In this document: positions 10,562-22,255 of the stretch, one piece after another
How the letters are laid out: the number at the start of each line of letters is the position of its first letter
Numbering within the stretch: the stretch's first letter is position 1
Origin: Owenia fusiformis
Lineage: Eukaryota; Annelida; Polychaeta; Sabellida; Oweniidae
Reading direction: 5' to 3'
NCBI GenBank assembly: GCA_903813345.2
Contig: CAIIXF020000011.1
Span: forward strand, 13,809,754-13,873,753
Length of the DNA stretch: 64,000 nucleotides
Program-made: the position numbers and the translations under genes
Notes under the pieces: model-generated
Told to the model about the DNA's origin: nothing
What the model saw: the letters and a program-made list of their open reading frames with translations, nothing else
Database searches by the model: none

Positions 10562-11975
10562 TATTTTTATCGCACTTTGAAAAAGTGCTATATTGTCGTC
10601 GTCTTGTGCTGTTGGGCGGGCGTTTGGGTGTGCGGGCGTGCGGGCGGGCGGGACATAAACCAAATCTTGTCATCAAATTTCCAGGATAACTGCTTACCTG
10701 TTCAACTTGAAATTTTTACAGATGCAAGAGCAGACTAGTACCAAGATCTGATTAGGTTAAGGGCATGCTGGGTAAACTATGTGGCGGCCATTTTGAATTT
10801 TTCAACAAATCTTGTCATCAAAATTCCAGGAAAACCACTTATCCGTTCAACTTGAAATTTTTACAGATGCAAGAGCAGACTATTGCCAAGATCTGATTAG
10901 GTTTTGGGTATGCTGGCTGAATTACATGGTGGCCATTTTGAATTTTTCAATTTGGCGGCCATTTTGAATTTTTCAACTTGCTCCAAATTGACCAAATTTT
11001 TTTTTTAAAAACATCTACAAGTTCTCAGAAGTTCAAATCTGACCTTAGATTTCAGATTTGACCTTTCATTCACCTTCAGCGACCTTGAAAAGGTCAAAAA
11101 AGTTGATTTTCTAAATTGATATTTTGGATTTAAATTTAGGTCAGCTTAATTACAAAACACCTACTGAGGTCTGAAAAAGTGAAATTTTCAAGGTCGAAAG
11201 TCAAGGTCATTAAACTAGGTCACAAATGATGTTATCCAAGTTTCTCAAAGTTTGAGACTACAAATCAATTCTTGTCATCAAAATTCCAAGAAAACCGCTA
11301 ACCTGTTCAACTTGAAATTTTTACACATGCAATAGCAGACTAGTTCCAAGATCTGATTAGGTTAAGGGCATGCTGGGTAAACTACGTGGTGGCCATTTTG
11401 AATTTTTCAACAAATCTTGTCATCAAAATTCCTGGAAAACCACTTATCCGTTCAACTTGAAATTTTTACAGATGCAAGAACAGACTATTGCCAAGATCTG
11501 ATTAGGTTTTGGGTATGCTGGCTGAATTACATGGTGGCCATTTTGAATTTTTCAACTTGCTCCAAATTGACCAATTTTTTTTTTTAAAAACATCTACAAG
11601 TTCTCAGAAGTTCAAATGTGACCTTAGATTTCAGATTTGACCTTTTGTTGACCTTCAGTGGCCTTGAAAAGGTCAAAAAGTTGATTTTCTAAATTGATAT
11701 TTTGGATTTAAATTTAGGTCAGCTAATTACATAATTTTCAAGGTCGAAGGTCATCAAATTAGGTCACAAACAATGTTATCTAAATTTTCCCAAAGTTCAA
11801 GACTACAAATAAATTCTTGTCATCAAAATTGCAGGAAAACAGCTAACCTTGTCAACTTGAAATGTTTATAGATCCAAGAGCAGACTAGTGCCAAGGTCTG
11901 ATTAGGTTTTGGCCATGCTGGGTAAATTGCATGGTGGCCAGTTTGCTCTTCAAAGTGCGATATTTATCACTGTGT
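10562..11975. mobile_element. ~1.4-kb nonautonomous element with internal repeats
   Basis: The left end (atttttatcgcactttgaaa) and right end (tcaaagtgcgatatttatc) are inverted to one another. Inside, a ~128-bp unit starting near cttgtcatcaaaattccagg (with cttgaaatttttacagatgc and caagatctgattaggtt) occurs about five times. A second block starting ctccaaattgacca occurs twice, at 10981 and 11560, so a ~580-bp composite unit has itself been duplicated. A G/C-rich ggcgggcg tract lies at 10614-10650. No transposase or polymerase frame is present. A fragment of the second block recurs inside the dynein gene at 47511-47755. Confidence 0.7.
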
Positions 11976-13370
11976 GTCTTGTTTAACATTTTCCACCCAC
12001 CTGAGAAACAAGATAATCCAGTGAAACAGTGAAAATTTCACTAGAAACATAAGGCCATATGACATCTGGAGAAAACCTTTATAAAAGACCACCGAGAAAG
12101 ATGATGAACAAAACAAAATTCTTGTTGGAATAACATGTTAATGACATCACAGATCAATTCAGTTCAATTTATTCCTTAATAATATAATGAAATACAGTAC
12201 ATATAAAAGGTTTAACAGGTGACATCATTTCTGATGTTTATACCCGATCAATAGAATCATCAGTGCAGATCCACAGTGCGAAGTGCTCCATCACCTTCGT
12301 GGGGGGCCTTCGTAAAAATACATGGGAGATCACTGGTTACTGTTTGTTTTTTGCTTGTTCTTGTTCTTGCAATTCCTTTAGTGTAATGATAGCACATCTT
12401 GTGAAAGCAAGAAGGTGCTGGTTTGAGTCCAGCAGGGGACAGAAGTTACAATATCAAGAAATTACAAACAGTAATAATATTTTTGAGTATTAATACTTAT
12501 GTTAACCATATTCTACTTATTTACAATGTCAAAGATTTGCTATTTTGTCCGTACCACCAGTTTTGAAATTTTAGTTATAACCTACCCTCTGCCTAGTATA
12601 TCTAGACTATATTACAGTTTAACAGCCCCGCTCCAAAGATTGGTGCCTTTGACAGCCCAGAGGTAATAAATCATTTCAAATCTGCCACGCTGACCCTTTC
12701 TCGACCAGTCAGCGAAGTGGAAGGAACACATGCTAAATGCGGCTCATTAAATATGCGGTGATGTCAGAAGAAATGTCGATATAGAAAGTCGTCCGTATTT
12801 CATCAAATTTGTCATAAATTTTCGACCTATTTAATTTTGAAAAAATTAAAAAATATTGGTGGTAAAGGAAATAAAGTCAAATTACACTGCCGCCTTCATT
12901 ATCAGTTTTTGTTATAGAAATAAAAATTCAAACATAGACGTACTTTAAGCCAAACTTATGGAGGGGAGTGTATGTATCCCTTATACTTTTTTACTAACTA
13001 ATCCTAGAGATTTTTTATTAATTATTTTCCTGATACTTGATGTTATACTTTTACATATACTTTTGTACATTACATTAAATAAGTTCATAGTCTGGTCATA
13101 TTAAATCCATTTATTAATGTTCATTGTCACAGACTTTATTACAATTTTTTGTTTTAGACGTTTCTAATGCAAACTGCATCCATGATCACTAAATTTAAAT
13201 TGAAAACAGTTGAAATAAATACAGGTAAATCTACTATTACGTCATTAGATCTTAACAACGTCAAAAAATAATTAATTGCTATGGCAATATAACTTCATCC
13301 CACATCGATTGTTTATTTTAAGTTTGCAGTCTGGTGAAATATTAGATAAGCAACCATGTTTAAACATAAA
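11976..13370. other. Intergenic stretch with weak repeat relics only
   Basis: The stretch contains a possible truncated LINE tail at about 12148-12215 (minus-strand 3' end with aattgaactgaattgat) and a tRNA-like segment at 12374-12445, listed separately. Otherwise it is AT-rich with no gene supported. Confidence 0.45.
12374..12445 (+). pseudogene. tRNA-like segment (tRNA relic or SINE head)
   Basis: The segment has a tagtgtaatgatagcac A-box-like region, a five-pair anticodon-type stem (tcttg/caaga) with a six-base loop, and a perfect T-arm stem (gctgg/ccagc) around tttgagt. The B-box ggtttgagtcc carries T where ggttcgantcc is expected. The acceptor ends pair only in part. A working tRNA is unlikely; a degenerate tRNA or tRNA-derived SINE head is more plausible. 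Confidence 0.4.
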
Positions 13371-13374
13371 CCAT

Positions 13375-13984
13375 CACTAACCATGATACCATGGTATACC
13401 ATGGTTCACCATGGTCTTTCATGATCGGCAATGAAATTACCATCAACTCTGACCATGGTGGCAATGATGTTTTTTGGTCAATTTTTGACCATGGTATATA
13501 TTTCTGATATTATGTTCATTTCATGTTCAAAGTTAACCATCAAATACCATGGTATTATCTCCTTGCCATCATTTGTTGGCACCATGTTTGATGGCATTTC
13601 ATTGTAAGATGTGACAATCAAATACCATGGTATTTCAATGCCATGTCTCTGACCATCATTTACCATGGTATTTATTACCATGGTATATCATGGTTGATGG
13701 CATTTCATTATAAGATGTGACAATCAAATACCATGTTTGTACCATGGTATTTCAATGCCATGTTCCTGACCATCATTTTCCATGGTATTATCATTGTATA
13801 TCATGGTTGATGGCATTTCATTATAAGATGTGACAATCAAATACCATGTTTGTACCATGATATTTCATTGCTATGTCCCTGACCATCATTTACCATGGCA
13901 TTACCATGGTATATCATGGTTTATGACATTTCATGGCATTTCATTGAACGGTGTGACAATCAATTACCATGTCATTTCATTGGC
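13375..13984. repeat. Diverged satellite-like units rich in ccatgg
   Basis: Three or four loosely repeated units carry atatcatggttgatggcatt, tcattataagatgtgacaat, caaataccatg and gtaccatggtatttca. They resemble the homogeneous 112-bp satellite that follows but are older and less regular (spacing about 113-118 bp). CCATGG palindromes are frequent. Confidence 0.7.
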
Positions 13985-15470
13985 AAAATCATAACTGGTT
14001 TTATCATTGCAATTCATGGTGGGTGGTATTTCCTGGCATTTTATTGTCAAACCTGACCATCAAATACCATGGTCATACCATGGTATTTCATTGCCATAAT
14101 CATAACTATCATTTATTATTGCATTTCGTGGTTGATTGTATTTCATGGCATTTTATTGTCAAACCTGACCATCAAATACCAGGGTCATACCATGGTATTT
14201 CATTGCCATAATCATAACTATAATTTATTATTGCATTTTGTGGTTGATTGTATTTCATGGCATTTTATTGTCAAACCTGACCATCAAATACCATGGTCAT
14301 ACCATTGTATTTCATTGCCATAATCATAACTATCATTTATTATTGCATTTCGTGGTCGATTGTATTTCATGGCATTTTATTGTCAAACCTGACCATCAAA
14401 TACCAGGGTCATACCATGGTATTTCATTGCCATAATCATAACTATCATTTATTATTGCATTTCATGGTTGATTGTATTTCATGGCATTTTATTGTCAAAC
14501 CTGACCATCAAATACCAGGGTCATACCATGGTATTTCATTGCCATAATCATAACTATCATTTATTATTGCATTTCGTTGTTGATTGTATTTCCTGGCATT
14601 TTATTGTCAAACCTGACCATCAAATACCATGGTCATACCATGGTATTTCATTGCCATAATCATAACTATCATTTATTATTGCATTTCGTGGTTGATTGTA
14701 TTTCATGGCATTTTATTGTCAAACCTGACCATCAAATACCATGGTCATACCATGGTATTTCATTGCCATAATCATAACTATCATTTATTATTGCATTTCG
14801 TGGTTGATTGTATTTCATGGCATTTTATTGTCAAACCTGACCATCAAATACCATGGTCATACCATGGTATTTCATTGCCATAATCATAACTATCATTTAT
14901 TATTGCATTTCGTGGTTGATTGTTCTTCATGGCATTTTATTGTCAAACCTGACCATCAAATACCATGGTCATACCATGGTATTTCATTGCCATAATCATA
15001 ACTATCATTTATCATGGTTTTATTATTCCATTTCGTGGTTGATTGTGTTTCATGGTATTTTATTCTCAAACCTGACCATCAAATACCAGGGTCATACCAT
15101 GGTATTTCATTGCCATAATCATAAATATCATTTATTATTGCATTTCGTGGTTGATTGTATTTCATGGCATTTTATTGTCAAACCTGACCATCAAATACCA
15201 GGGTCATACCATGGTATTTCATTGCCATAATCATAACTATAATTTATTATTGCATTTCGTGGTTGATTGTATTTCATGGCATTTTATTGTCAAACCTGAC
15301 CATCAAATACCATGATCATACCATGGTATTTCATTGCCATAATCATAACTATAATTTATTATTGCATTTCGTGGTTGATTATATTTCATAGCATTTCATT
15401 GTTAAACCTGACTATCAAATACCATGGTCATACCATGGTATTTTATTGCCAAAAGAACTTTAGAAGAGTG
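13985..15470. repeat. 112-bp satellite, about 13 copies
   Basis: The word accatcaaatacca recurs every 112 bp from about 14057 to 15412, apart from one 11-bp insertion in the unit near 15010. A unit reads through ggtcataccatggtatttca, ttgccataatcataactat, tttattattgcatttcgtgg, ttgattgtatttcatggcat and tttattgtcaaacctg. Most units differ by one to a few bases, so the array is young or homogenised. Because 112 is not a multiple of three, each unit shifts frame and gives overlapping 63-125-codon open frames; these are not genes. Confidence 0.92.
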
Positions 15471-15485
15471 TCAAGTCTAAAATTG

Positions 15486-15890
15486 GTCAGAGTTGAAATG
15501 GATCATGAAATGCAACGAAATACCACGTTTCACCATGAAATGCAATGAAATACAATGATTGATCATGATATGCAATGAAATGCAAATGTCTTTCTTGCAG
15601 TGCAGTGAAATACAATGAAAAACCATGTGCAAAAAATATTTTTACATGAAATATCTTTATTAATAAATGTTAAGTAGATAACCAAATCATCATAATTAGT
15701 GATTCTGATATTCATCAAAATTCAATGAAAAACTCGATATGTTAAAAACGCCCTGTTAACCAAATGCAATGGTGCCATTTAATGATCATGATTGGCCATG
15801 GTATTACCATGGTATTTCATTGTATTTCATGGCCATATACCATGGTCATACCGTGGTTTACAGTGGTATGACCATGGTCCATTTCAACAT
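15486..15890. repeat. Inverted satellite-like flank
   Basis: Here the satellite vocabulary appears in the opposite orientation (atgaaatgcaatgaaataca, atcatgatatgcaatgaa), followed near 15790-15880 by a compact run of palindromic ccatgg/ataccatgg words. Together with 13375-13984 this suggests that the satellite sits within a larger, roughly symmetrical repeat element. Confidence 0.55.
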
Positions 15891-16304
15891 GGAATGGTTT
15901 CCCAGCAGGAGGATTGGCAGCCAGAATGCAACACCAATATTTTAAAAACAAAGCTAGCATCATTGTTGTCTGACTTTATCTGGCTATAAATTCACAATCA
16001 GCTATCAAAAGATTTAAATTAATATCTCGATCACTTCTTGTGTTTTTAAATTTTTTTGTTGAGGAGTAAGACCAAATGTCTCGAAGATTGAGAAATGGCG
16101 ACTGTTTAAATTATGAATTTTGTACACGGCAATGATGCCCACATAAATGGCAGAATTATTTTGATATACAATATAACACATAGTCACACTTACTCAGTCA
16201 TTTCTGATCATTAGCTCACAGTCTCAAACTCTGGTATCACATCAAACGAATCATGTATTACCATGTAAGCATCCCCATATGACATCACCCAATTTTTGCA
16301 TGAT

Positions 16305-17062
16305 CAATATCTTGTTAATGGTAAAAGCACTTTAAAGAAGGTATCGATATGGCGAACTTTTTGAACACACGTTTCTCTTAAACCAGTCATCAAAAATTTC
16401 TGAAAATCTTACAAATTGTCAATTTAATGGCCATCTTTTGAATGGTAACAATATAATTTGAAATAGATAAACATACTTTCATCTACATGTATATTGTTTT
16501 AAAAAACACATCAAACACTTGTTTTGTTCTTGGTATCATGTTTCCAGAGTGAAATGAAACATCTTTCCGAACCTCATTGGAACAAAACGACATAAACACA
16601 ACATGTTTAGGTCTCTCAATATTGTAATTGTATAAAGGAAATTTTGGTTGATTTTAAAAAAGTATCTTGTTAATGAAATAAAAGGTTTTTCTTAATTTTT
16701 ATCTATTTTGGGGGGATTTGTTTTAATTTTTTGAATACTTTTTTAAAATCAACCCAAAATTGCTTTGTATAACTTTAATATTGAGAGGTCTAAAAACATG
16801 TTGTATATGCTATTTTGTTCCAACAAGGTTCGGAAAGACATTTTATTTCATTCTCAAGAATTGGTAGAAAGGAGCAAAAACAATTGCACTAAAAAAACAA
16901 AAAATGTTAACAAAAACAGTTATTTAAAATATTTCTAAATAATTTTCACATTAAATTGTTGTCAATCAGTCAACATTACATAAAATACCATGTTTTTTAC
17001 AGAATGTTTTCAATGATTGGTTTAAGCAGTTCTCCATATCGATACTTATCCTTAATAACAAG
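16305..17062. mobile_element. Large foldback element, ~750 bp
   Basis: The inner arms (about 16540-16664 and 16736-16858) are reverse complements with about 70 bp between them. They share tttccgaacct/aggttcggaaa, ggaacaaaa/ttttgttcc, acatgttt-aggtctctcaatatt and ttttaaaaaagtat. Outer words also pair (atatcttgttaatgg near 16308 with ccttaataacaagatat near 17043, and tatcgatatgg with ccatatcgata). No protein is encoded. It is a degenerate palindromic transposon relic or a diverged inverted duplication. Confidence 0.7.
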
Positions 17063-17064
17063 AT

Positions 17065-18445
17065 ATTCACGTTAACATTTTAATGTGTTTGATAATTTAT
17101 GAGAGTCTATTATAGCACAGATGTATGTAAACATGGTTGATAAGGGTCATTCTCTCAATTATTTCTATTTGCCCTGGTGGATTGATACTATTACTATGGC
17201 AACCATTACTTATTCAATACGACTGTGATACTAAATCTTTTTAGCTGGATTAAAGAGACATTCTGCATTAGAATGTATTGGAAAATAAATAAATCAGAGA
17301 GATATTATGAGAACTTTCTGATCACCCCTCGTATATAACTGATTTTTACTTACACACTTGAAATGGATATTCAGCTTTCATTCTATGTAAAAAGAACAGA
17401 AATGATAAAACATTAGTGAAGTGGAAGCGGTTAAGGGTTACAATGACCCCTACTATCAGCAATTTTCAATGTTTTCTAAGCCCTAGATATTATTTATATA
17501 CATCCTTTAAAAAATGTGAAATTTTACATGCCACAGGGCCTTAATATACTGTGATGCTCATTTTAAAGGCACAATGTAAATTTTGAAAACAGTCTTATCT
17601 TTTAAATATAATTGCTTTTAATAACTTAAAAAACTATTCAAAACATTTTTTTGAAAAATGTAAATTCTGAAAAAAGTTTACTCTATTGACTACATCAGGC
17701 AAAAGTTATATATTACTTCAACAATTTAATCTTTGATTTTATGCATATATGATTAAAATTTGGGATGTCACGACAATACTTGGTGATGTCACTAAGGTGC
17801 CAATATATTTTTTCAAAAATTACCAATTTTTTCCTTTACAAATATTTTCTATGTACAATGTACATTAAAAATCAAAGCAATATTGTTGGCCTAGTATCTT
17901 GGTTCAAAATAGGTTTTTGTCATGCTTAAAATTTGATAAAATAAATTTGTACCGGCGTTGGAGTTTATGAGAACTAAAATGTTAAAGTGCTTTTTTCTCT
18001 GAACCACTTTTCTGCACTTATAAGTTAATTTCTTGCTTATGTTTCAAGCAATTTTCTTACTTTTTCAACTTTCGTGGTGTACAACTTTGTGAAAACTTAA
18101 CTTTTATTTGAAATAAATTCACAATTTCTCGAACAAAAAGTCCTTCAAATCCAGCTTCAAACTCAATTTTAACCTTTTGAAATCAAATCTAAAAGTTTTC
18201 ACATTCCACATTTTGATAATGGTTGGACAGTTTATATAGGATTTTCAAGGGACCCCCCCCCCCCCCCCCCCCCCATGGAACATAGCCTACCTCAATGGAT
18301 AAGCTTATAAACAATGCATATCGCCCGAGACATGTCGTTTCCTCGTTTATATTATTAAAAAGCAAAGAAAAGAGGCATTTTATTTGTTTTCTTTCAGTAG
18401 ACTCAAATAGAATTTAGTAGATATTCGAATTGCTTTCAATTATAG
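17065..18445. other. Upstream intergenic region of the (+) gene
   Basis: This region is AT-rich without open frames of note. A 20-plus-base cytosine run lies at 18251-18274. Just before the start codon of the (+) gene are two acceptor-like sites, tttctttcag (ending near 18397) and caattatag (ending 18445). The transcript may therefore have a noncoding first exon further upstream. No TATA element can be assigned with confidence. Confidence 0.4.
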
Positions 18446-21400
18446 ATGTCACCTCAATCAAATTTCGCACCTGCTATTGATATGCAAATGAGCTGTTGCC
18501 ATGCTGAGTGGGGAAGCGGTATCGAGGAAGTGAACGGTGTATACCAAAACACAGGTGTGCTAATTAGGAAACTCGGGTTTTCGCCGATTTTATCATCTTG
18601 TGGTGTCTCAAAGACAACTAAAAAGATGTTAGCTAGTCAGCGCCAGCCGGAGCAGTTGTCGTCTGCGCTGAAGAACACATCTGGGCACATAAAGAACGAC
18701 ATTCGCGAAGTTTTGGGGACAGGCAATTATTACGTGACCCCTCAGCTGGGTCATCAAATCGCCTCGGTAGACAGTGCTATAAATCATCTACGCCTTGACG
18801 ACAATTTGATGAGTAAAGAATGGGGTAACAAGTTTGACCCTAATGCAACAGCCTACCAAAAATCAGGTAAGACAACATATGACAATGTAAAACTTGAAGT
18901 GGAACTCTCATTTATTAGACCAAGGGAAAGGACTATTGAGCTCAATATAGAAGACCTCTCCATTGAGCAAGACAGTACTTTTCCCTAGACTATATTCTCT
19001 AGTCTGATATTTTTGAAATTTGGTTGGAATACATACTTTTCCCTTGGCCTTAGGAGCTCTACAAGATACCCACTGTCAAAAAAGGGCATTTATACAGTAT
19101 AGTCAAAAGAGTATATGCGGAGGAAGGGTGTCCACCAGAGACAGGTGTTCACTAGAGAGAGGTGTTCACTAAGCTTGTACCTGGTATTCGCGAATGCAAC
19201 TAACTCCTGTCATCTACTGGATTAACCCACTACTTCATGACCAACTCATAAAATATGAATAGTACCTGCCACTATTCCATTCATATTTAAATGATTTAGT
19301 CATAAAATACTAGGTTGATCCGGTAGCCAACAGGCGTTAGTTGCATTTGCGAATACAAGGTAAGACAGGTTTAACTGTACGTAAATGATTTTGAAAAGTC
19401 TCAAAGAATACCGATGTAAATTAGTATGGTTCAAAAACAGCATCTTTGTCAAAGTCTTTATCCTCAATGTCACCATATCACACACTGCCGATTCGCATTG
19501 TAATGTCAAAGAACAGCAATATATTGATAAGTGGTTAATCTTTCCAGCTGCTATTGGTGGTATCAACAATGCAGGTGAAGCCCTGCAGCAGTACAAACAG
19601 CAGTTCAATAATGTCAACATGACCAAACTGCAGGAGAATCAGATCAGAGAAAATCACGAGAAGTCAATGCGAGACTTTGATGGTGTCAAACAGGTACATT
19701 CATACCCTGAATCAATATTGGCCAGCCACATCACCCTCTGAGTAGAACAGTTGATTTCAAAGATTTAATGCTGATCCTTATGATCTCAGTACTCTCTCAA
19801 TGATCTCGCTGTACCTTCCAAGGTTTTCTATGGAAATTTTAATGCAAAATAGGTGTTACCTCAAAACACTACTAGGATATATAGCATCTGTAATTTCCTG
19901 TAAATAATATTCATTTTTTGACAATATGGAAATGTTTTTGATTTGTTACAGAAAGAAGCCAGTTTTATATACAGTATATTTAAAATTGAAAATAATTTCC
20001 AATTTATTAATTTGTTCTTGAATTTCCAGAATCTGTTCCCACAAGCTCAAGCTGCACATGACAGAATTAAACAATTTTGTGACCACATCGGCGTAACAGA
20101 TCGTTACACAGGCTACAGGCATAACCTGACAAGGGGCAGCAGAGACCCTGTTAAGCTTGGCTTTGCTTGGGTTGACCCAAAGAAGAACACATATAATGCT
20201 ACATTGAATACAGGCTGGAATGCAAGAAGTAATAGAAATGTCAGCTTTGGTCCTAGGCCAACTGAAGATACAGGTATGTGTTTCATACTTTTTATGTTCA
20301 ATTTAATTTGCATCATGCCCCCTGTGTATCCCCCATTCCCCAATTCTCCCATTCCCCAATTCCCCCATTCCCCAATTCTCCCATTCCCCTATTCTCCCAT
20401 TCCCCAATTCTCCCATTCCCCTATTCCCCCATTCCCCCATTCTCAGGGTTTGAAAATGCTTAGGACATCTAAGGAGTGAACTAGACATGTTTTAATGTCA
20501 TTTTTGTGATTTGATGTACTTTAGTGAGATTTTTAACTATTTTTCTTCAAATCATAGTAGCATCATAGTGTTAGTGAGTAAGTGAGTTAGTTAGTGAGCC
20601 AGTTAGTGAATAACGTCAGTAAGCCCTTCAGTAAAAAGCTAGACAATACTGTACAATTGTTTTACATAATATATTGGAAGGAAAACTAATCATTCAACTG
20701 ATATAAACATGGTTATTTTTTCATGGTTTTATAACACTATTATTGAGTGCTAAAATGTTGACTCTAGTAAACAAATATAAAATGAATCTATACACATTTG
20801 TAGCATTTGAATCCTACAAAGGCCCATCGTCATGGCAACAGCATCAGGGCAGTGCCCCAGGGGGGCTTCATATGAGTGCCCCAGGAGGAATGCAGAGGGC
20901 TCATACAGACCCTGGATTTAGACTCTCAGGAAACACACAAGCCAAGATGGCTTCTTCGCGCGTTCAGAAAAGTATGTCATTTTGAGAAAATTAATTAAAC
21001 TATATAGTAAATTTTTATTATTATTAAAGGCATTGATTTTACTAGTAAATATCGTTATTTATAATATTGAATCAGCAAAAATTTTAAAATCACTGACAGG
21101 TTACTTTCAAGATTTTTATCCCAATGGCGATGATTATTCTTGTGAATGTGAAAATAGTGAAACCTGTAAAGTGGAACACCTCTGTAAGTGGAACACTTTT
21201 CAGAGTCCCATGACTTAATGATAATTGAACCTCTATGAATGGAACACCTTCCAAGTGGAACACTCTCAGTTGTTCTAAAGGTGTCTCACTTACACAAGTT
21301 TTACTGTGTAATATTTAAGCATTGAGCATATTTTTATTGGCCAGTTATTTTTCCACACTTTCAAACCCTATTACTTTATATGGCTACATGAACAAGGAGC

Positions 21401-21877
21401 TTGAGTTTACATGTAAGCTATTCCTTTTTTCAAAGATGGAGAAATAAAATGTATTTGAATTATTTTGATCTTTCAAATTACTTATGCCAATGAAAACAAG
21501 CCAGAGCTTGAGTATACCGGTATATAATTGCTGTGTTAAAAGTAAAATCAAATGTGTTTAATTTACTTTACTCACTTTCAGACCCTCTTGCTAATGGCTG
21601 TGATACTCGGGGGCTTGGGCCTGCTGTTTGGAGTGTCCAAGAACAAGCAGGTATCAATACAACCTTCCCAGGGAGAACTGAGTACATGAAACGCTATGTA
21701 GCTCCCCCAACAGATATACCCACAAGGGACTATATTGTCAATCCTGTCGGGGACTTTAAAACACATGGAAGACCACTGATGAAAACATACTTTTCACCAG
21801 ACTCCACCGAGTACCAAACACGATACGAGTGGCCAGATTCAAAAAAGATTGTAAAGCTACCATGGCTTAGAAAATAA
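18446..21877 (+). CDS. Five-exon gene, ~424-residue unrecognised protein
   Basis: Exons are 18446-18866, 19548-19693, 20030-20273, 20804-20971 and 21582-21877 (stop included). All have GT donors and AG acceptors, and the phases join in one frame of 425 codons. I do not recognise the protein. It is hydrophilic, without signal peptide or membrane segment. Residues 1-140 (exon 1) include a Q/S-rich stretch. Exon 2 is helical and glutamine-rich (EALQQYKQQF). Exons 3-5 are rich in G, P, N and W with several aromatic-proline turns. The C-terminal TEYQTRYEWPD resembles the EYxxxFxW-type motif of microtubule-binding proteins such as MDM1; this is a weak similarity. The start is the first ATG in the exon frame and follows directly after an AG, so a 5' noncoding exon is possible. 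A role in cilia or microtubules is a guess only. Confidence 0.8.
19065..19378. mobile_element. Nested DNA-element relics in intron 1 of the (+) gene
   Basis: An outer relic contains gtgttcact words and ends acaggtttaactgt, matching the CAGT...ACTG family seen elsewhere in this window. It is interrupted by a separate palindromic element at about 19181-19363 whose ends are acctggtattcgcgaatgca and its near complement tgcatttgcgaatacaaggt. The inner element is about 180 bp and largely self-complementary. The open frames on both strands across this intron are incidental. Confidence 0.6.
20325..20447. repeat. Minisatellite cccattccccaattctc in intron 3
   Basis: Pyrimidine-rich units of 8-9 bp (cccattcc, ccaattct), grouping as a ~17-bp period, run for about 120 bp starting about 50 bp after the exon 3 donor. 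The complementary strand is purine-rich (gggaatgggagaattgg). The open frames through it are repeat translations. Confidence 0.8.
21158..21306. mobile_element. CAGT...ACTG family relic in intron 4
   Basis: The relic begins gtgaaacctgtaaagtggaa, has several internal gtggaacac words and ends cacaagttttactgtg. The same architecture recurs at 26647-26832, 49005-49186, 52679-52768 and 58310-58475. Ends of the type cagtnaaacctgt are known from pogo-like Tc1/mariner MITEs; I could not define TA target duplications. Confidence 0.55.
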
Positions 21878-22135
21878 AGCGTTGTCGATAGATACATATT
21901 GATGATTTCGAAATTGTTGAGGGGGACTTTTCCCTGGGTAACCTTATCGCCATGGTAACTTTAATTTATTCTGGAAGTTTTGACATGTAAGAACTGCTGC
22001 ATTTGCCCATGTTGCTACAGTCATATTTTTGTTACTATCCCTAAAAGCTCCTATCCATAAAAAATGTTTACCATAATTGTGAATATGTACCATAAAAAAA
22101 TGTGTACTATAATTATGATTGATCTCTTTTCACAG

Positions 22136-22255
22136 GATAATTTATTGCTCAAGAAGTACCAGACTTTCAAAGGAGGTACTTCTGACCCAAAATTCTTCAT
22201 ACACAGAAAGTATTCCAGTATTCCAATAGTGCCACAAGCCTATATAGCAAATTAA
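22136..22255 (+). CDS. Possible alternative last exon of the (+) gene
   Basis: An AG acceptor after ttgatctcttttcac precedes a 39-codon frame with a stop at 22255. It reads DNLLLKKYQTFKGG and later FFIHRKYSS, which has coding-like composition. A weak internal donor in exon 5 (gatt|gtaaag, exon end 21850) would join it in frame and replace the last eight residues (VKLPWLRK) with 39 others. It could instead be a separate coding remnant. Only cDNA would decide. Confidence 0.35.
   Translation, partial: DNLLLKKYQTFKGGTSDPKFFIHRKYSSIPIVPQAYIAN

Noticed and set aside
12374-12445. Functional tRNA gene
   Set aside because: The B box is altered, the anticodon loop has six bases and the acceptor ends pair poorly. 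It is kept only as a relic.
13969-15548. A series of overlapping plus-strand open frames of 63-125 codons with near-identical peptides
   Set aside because: They are translations of the 112-bp satellite. The period is not a multiple of three, and the frames begin and end with the repeat phase.
1-18445. LTR elements or virus-like insertions in the repeat-rich left region
   Set aside because: No long direct terminal repeats, primer-binding site or polymerase/capsid-like frame were seen. The repeats are inverted or tandem and lack coding capacity.
19300-19741. Opposed open frames of 108 and 118 codons in the (+) gene
   Set aside because: They combine intron 1 repeat sequence with exon 2. Exon 2 is better explained by the 19548-19693 exon in the five-exon model.
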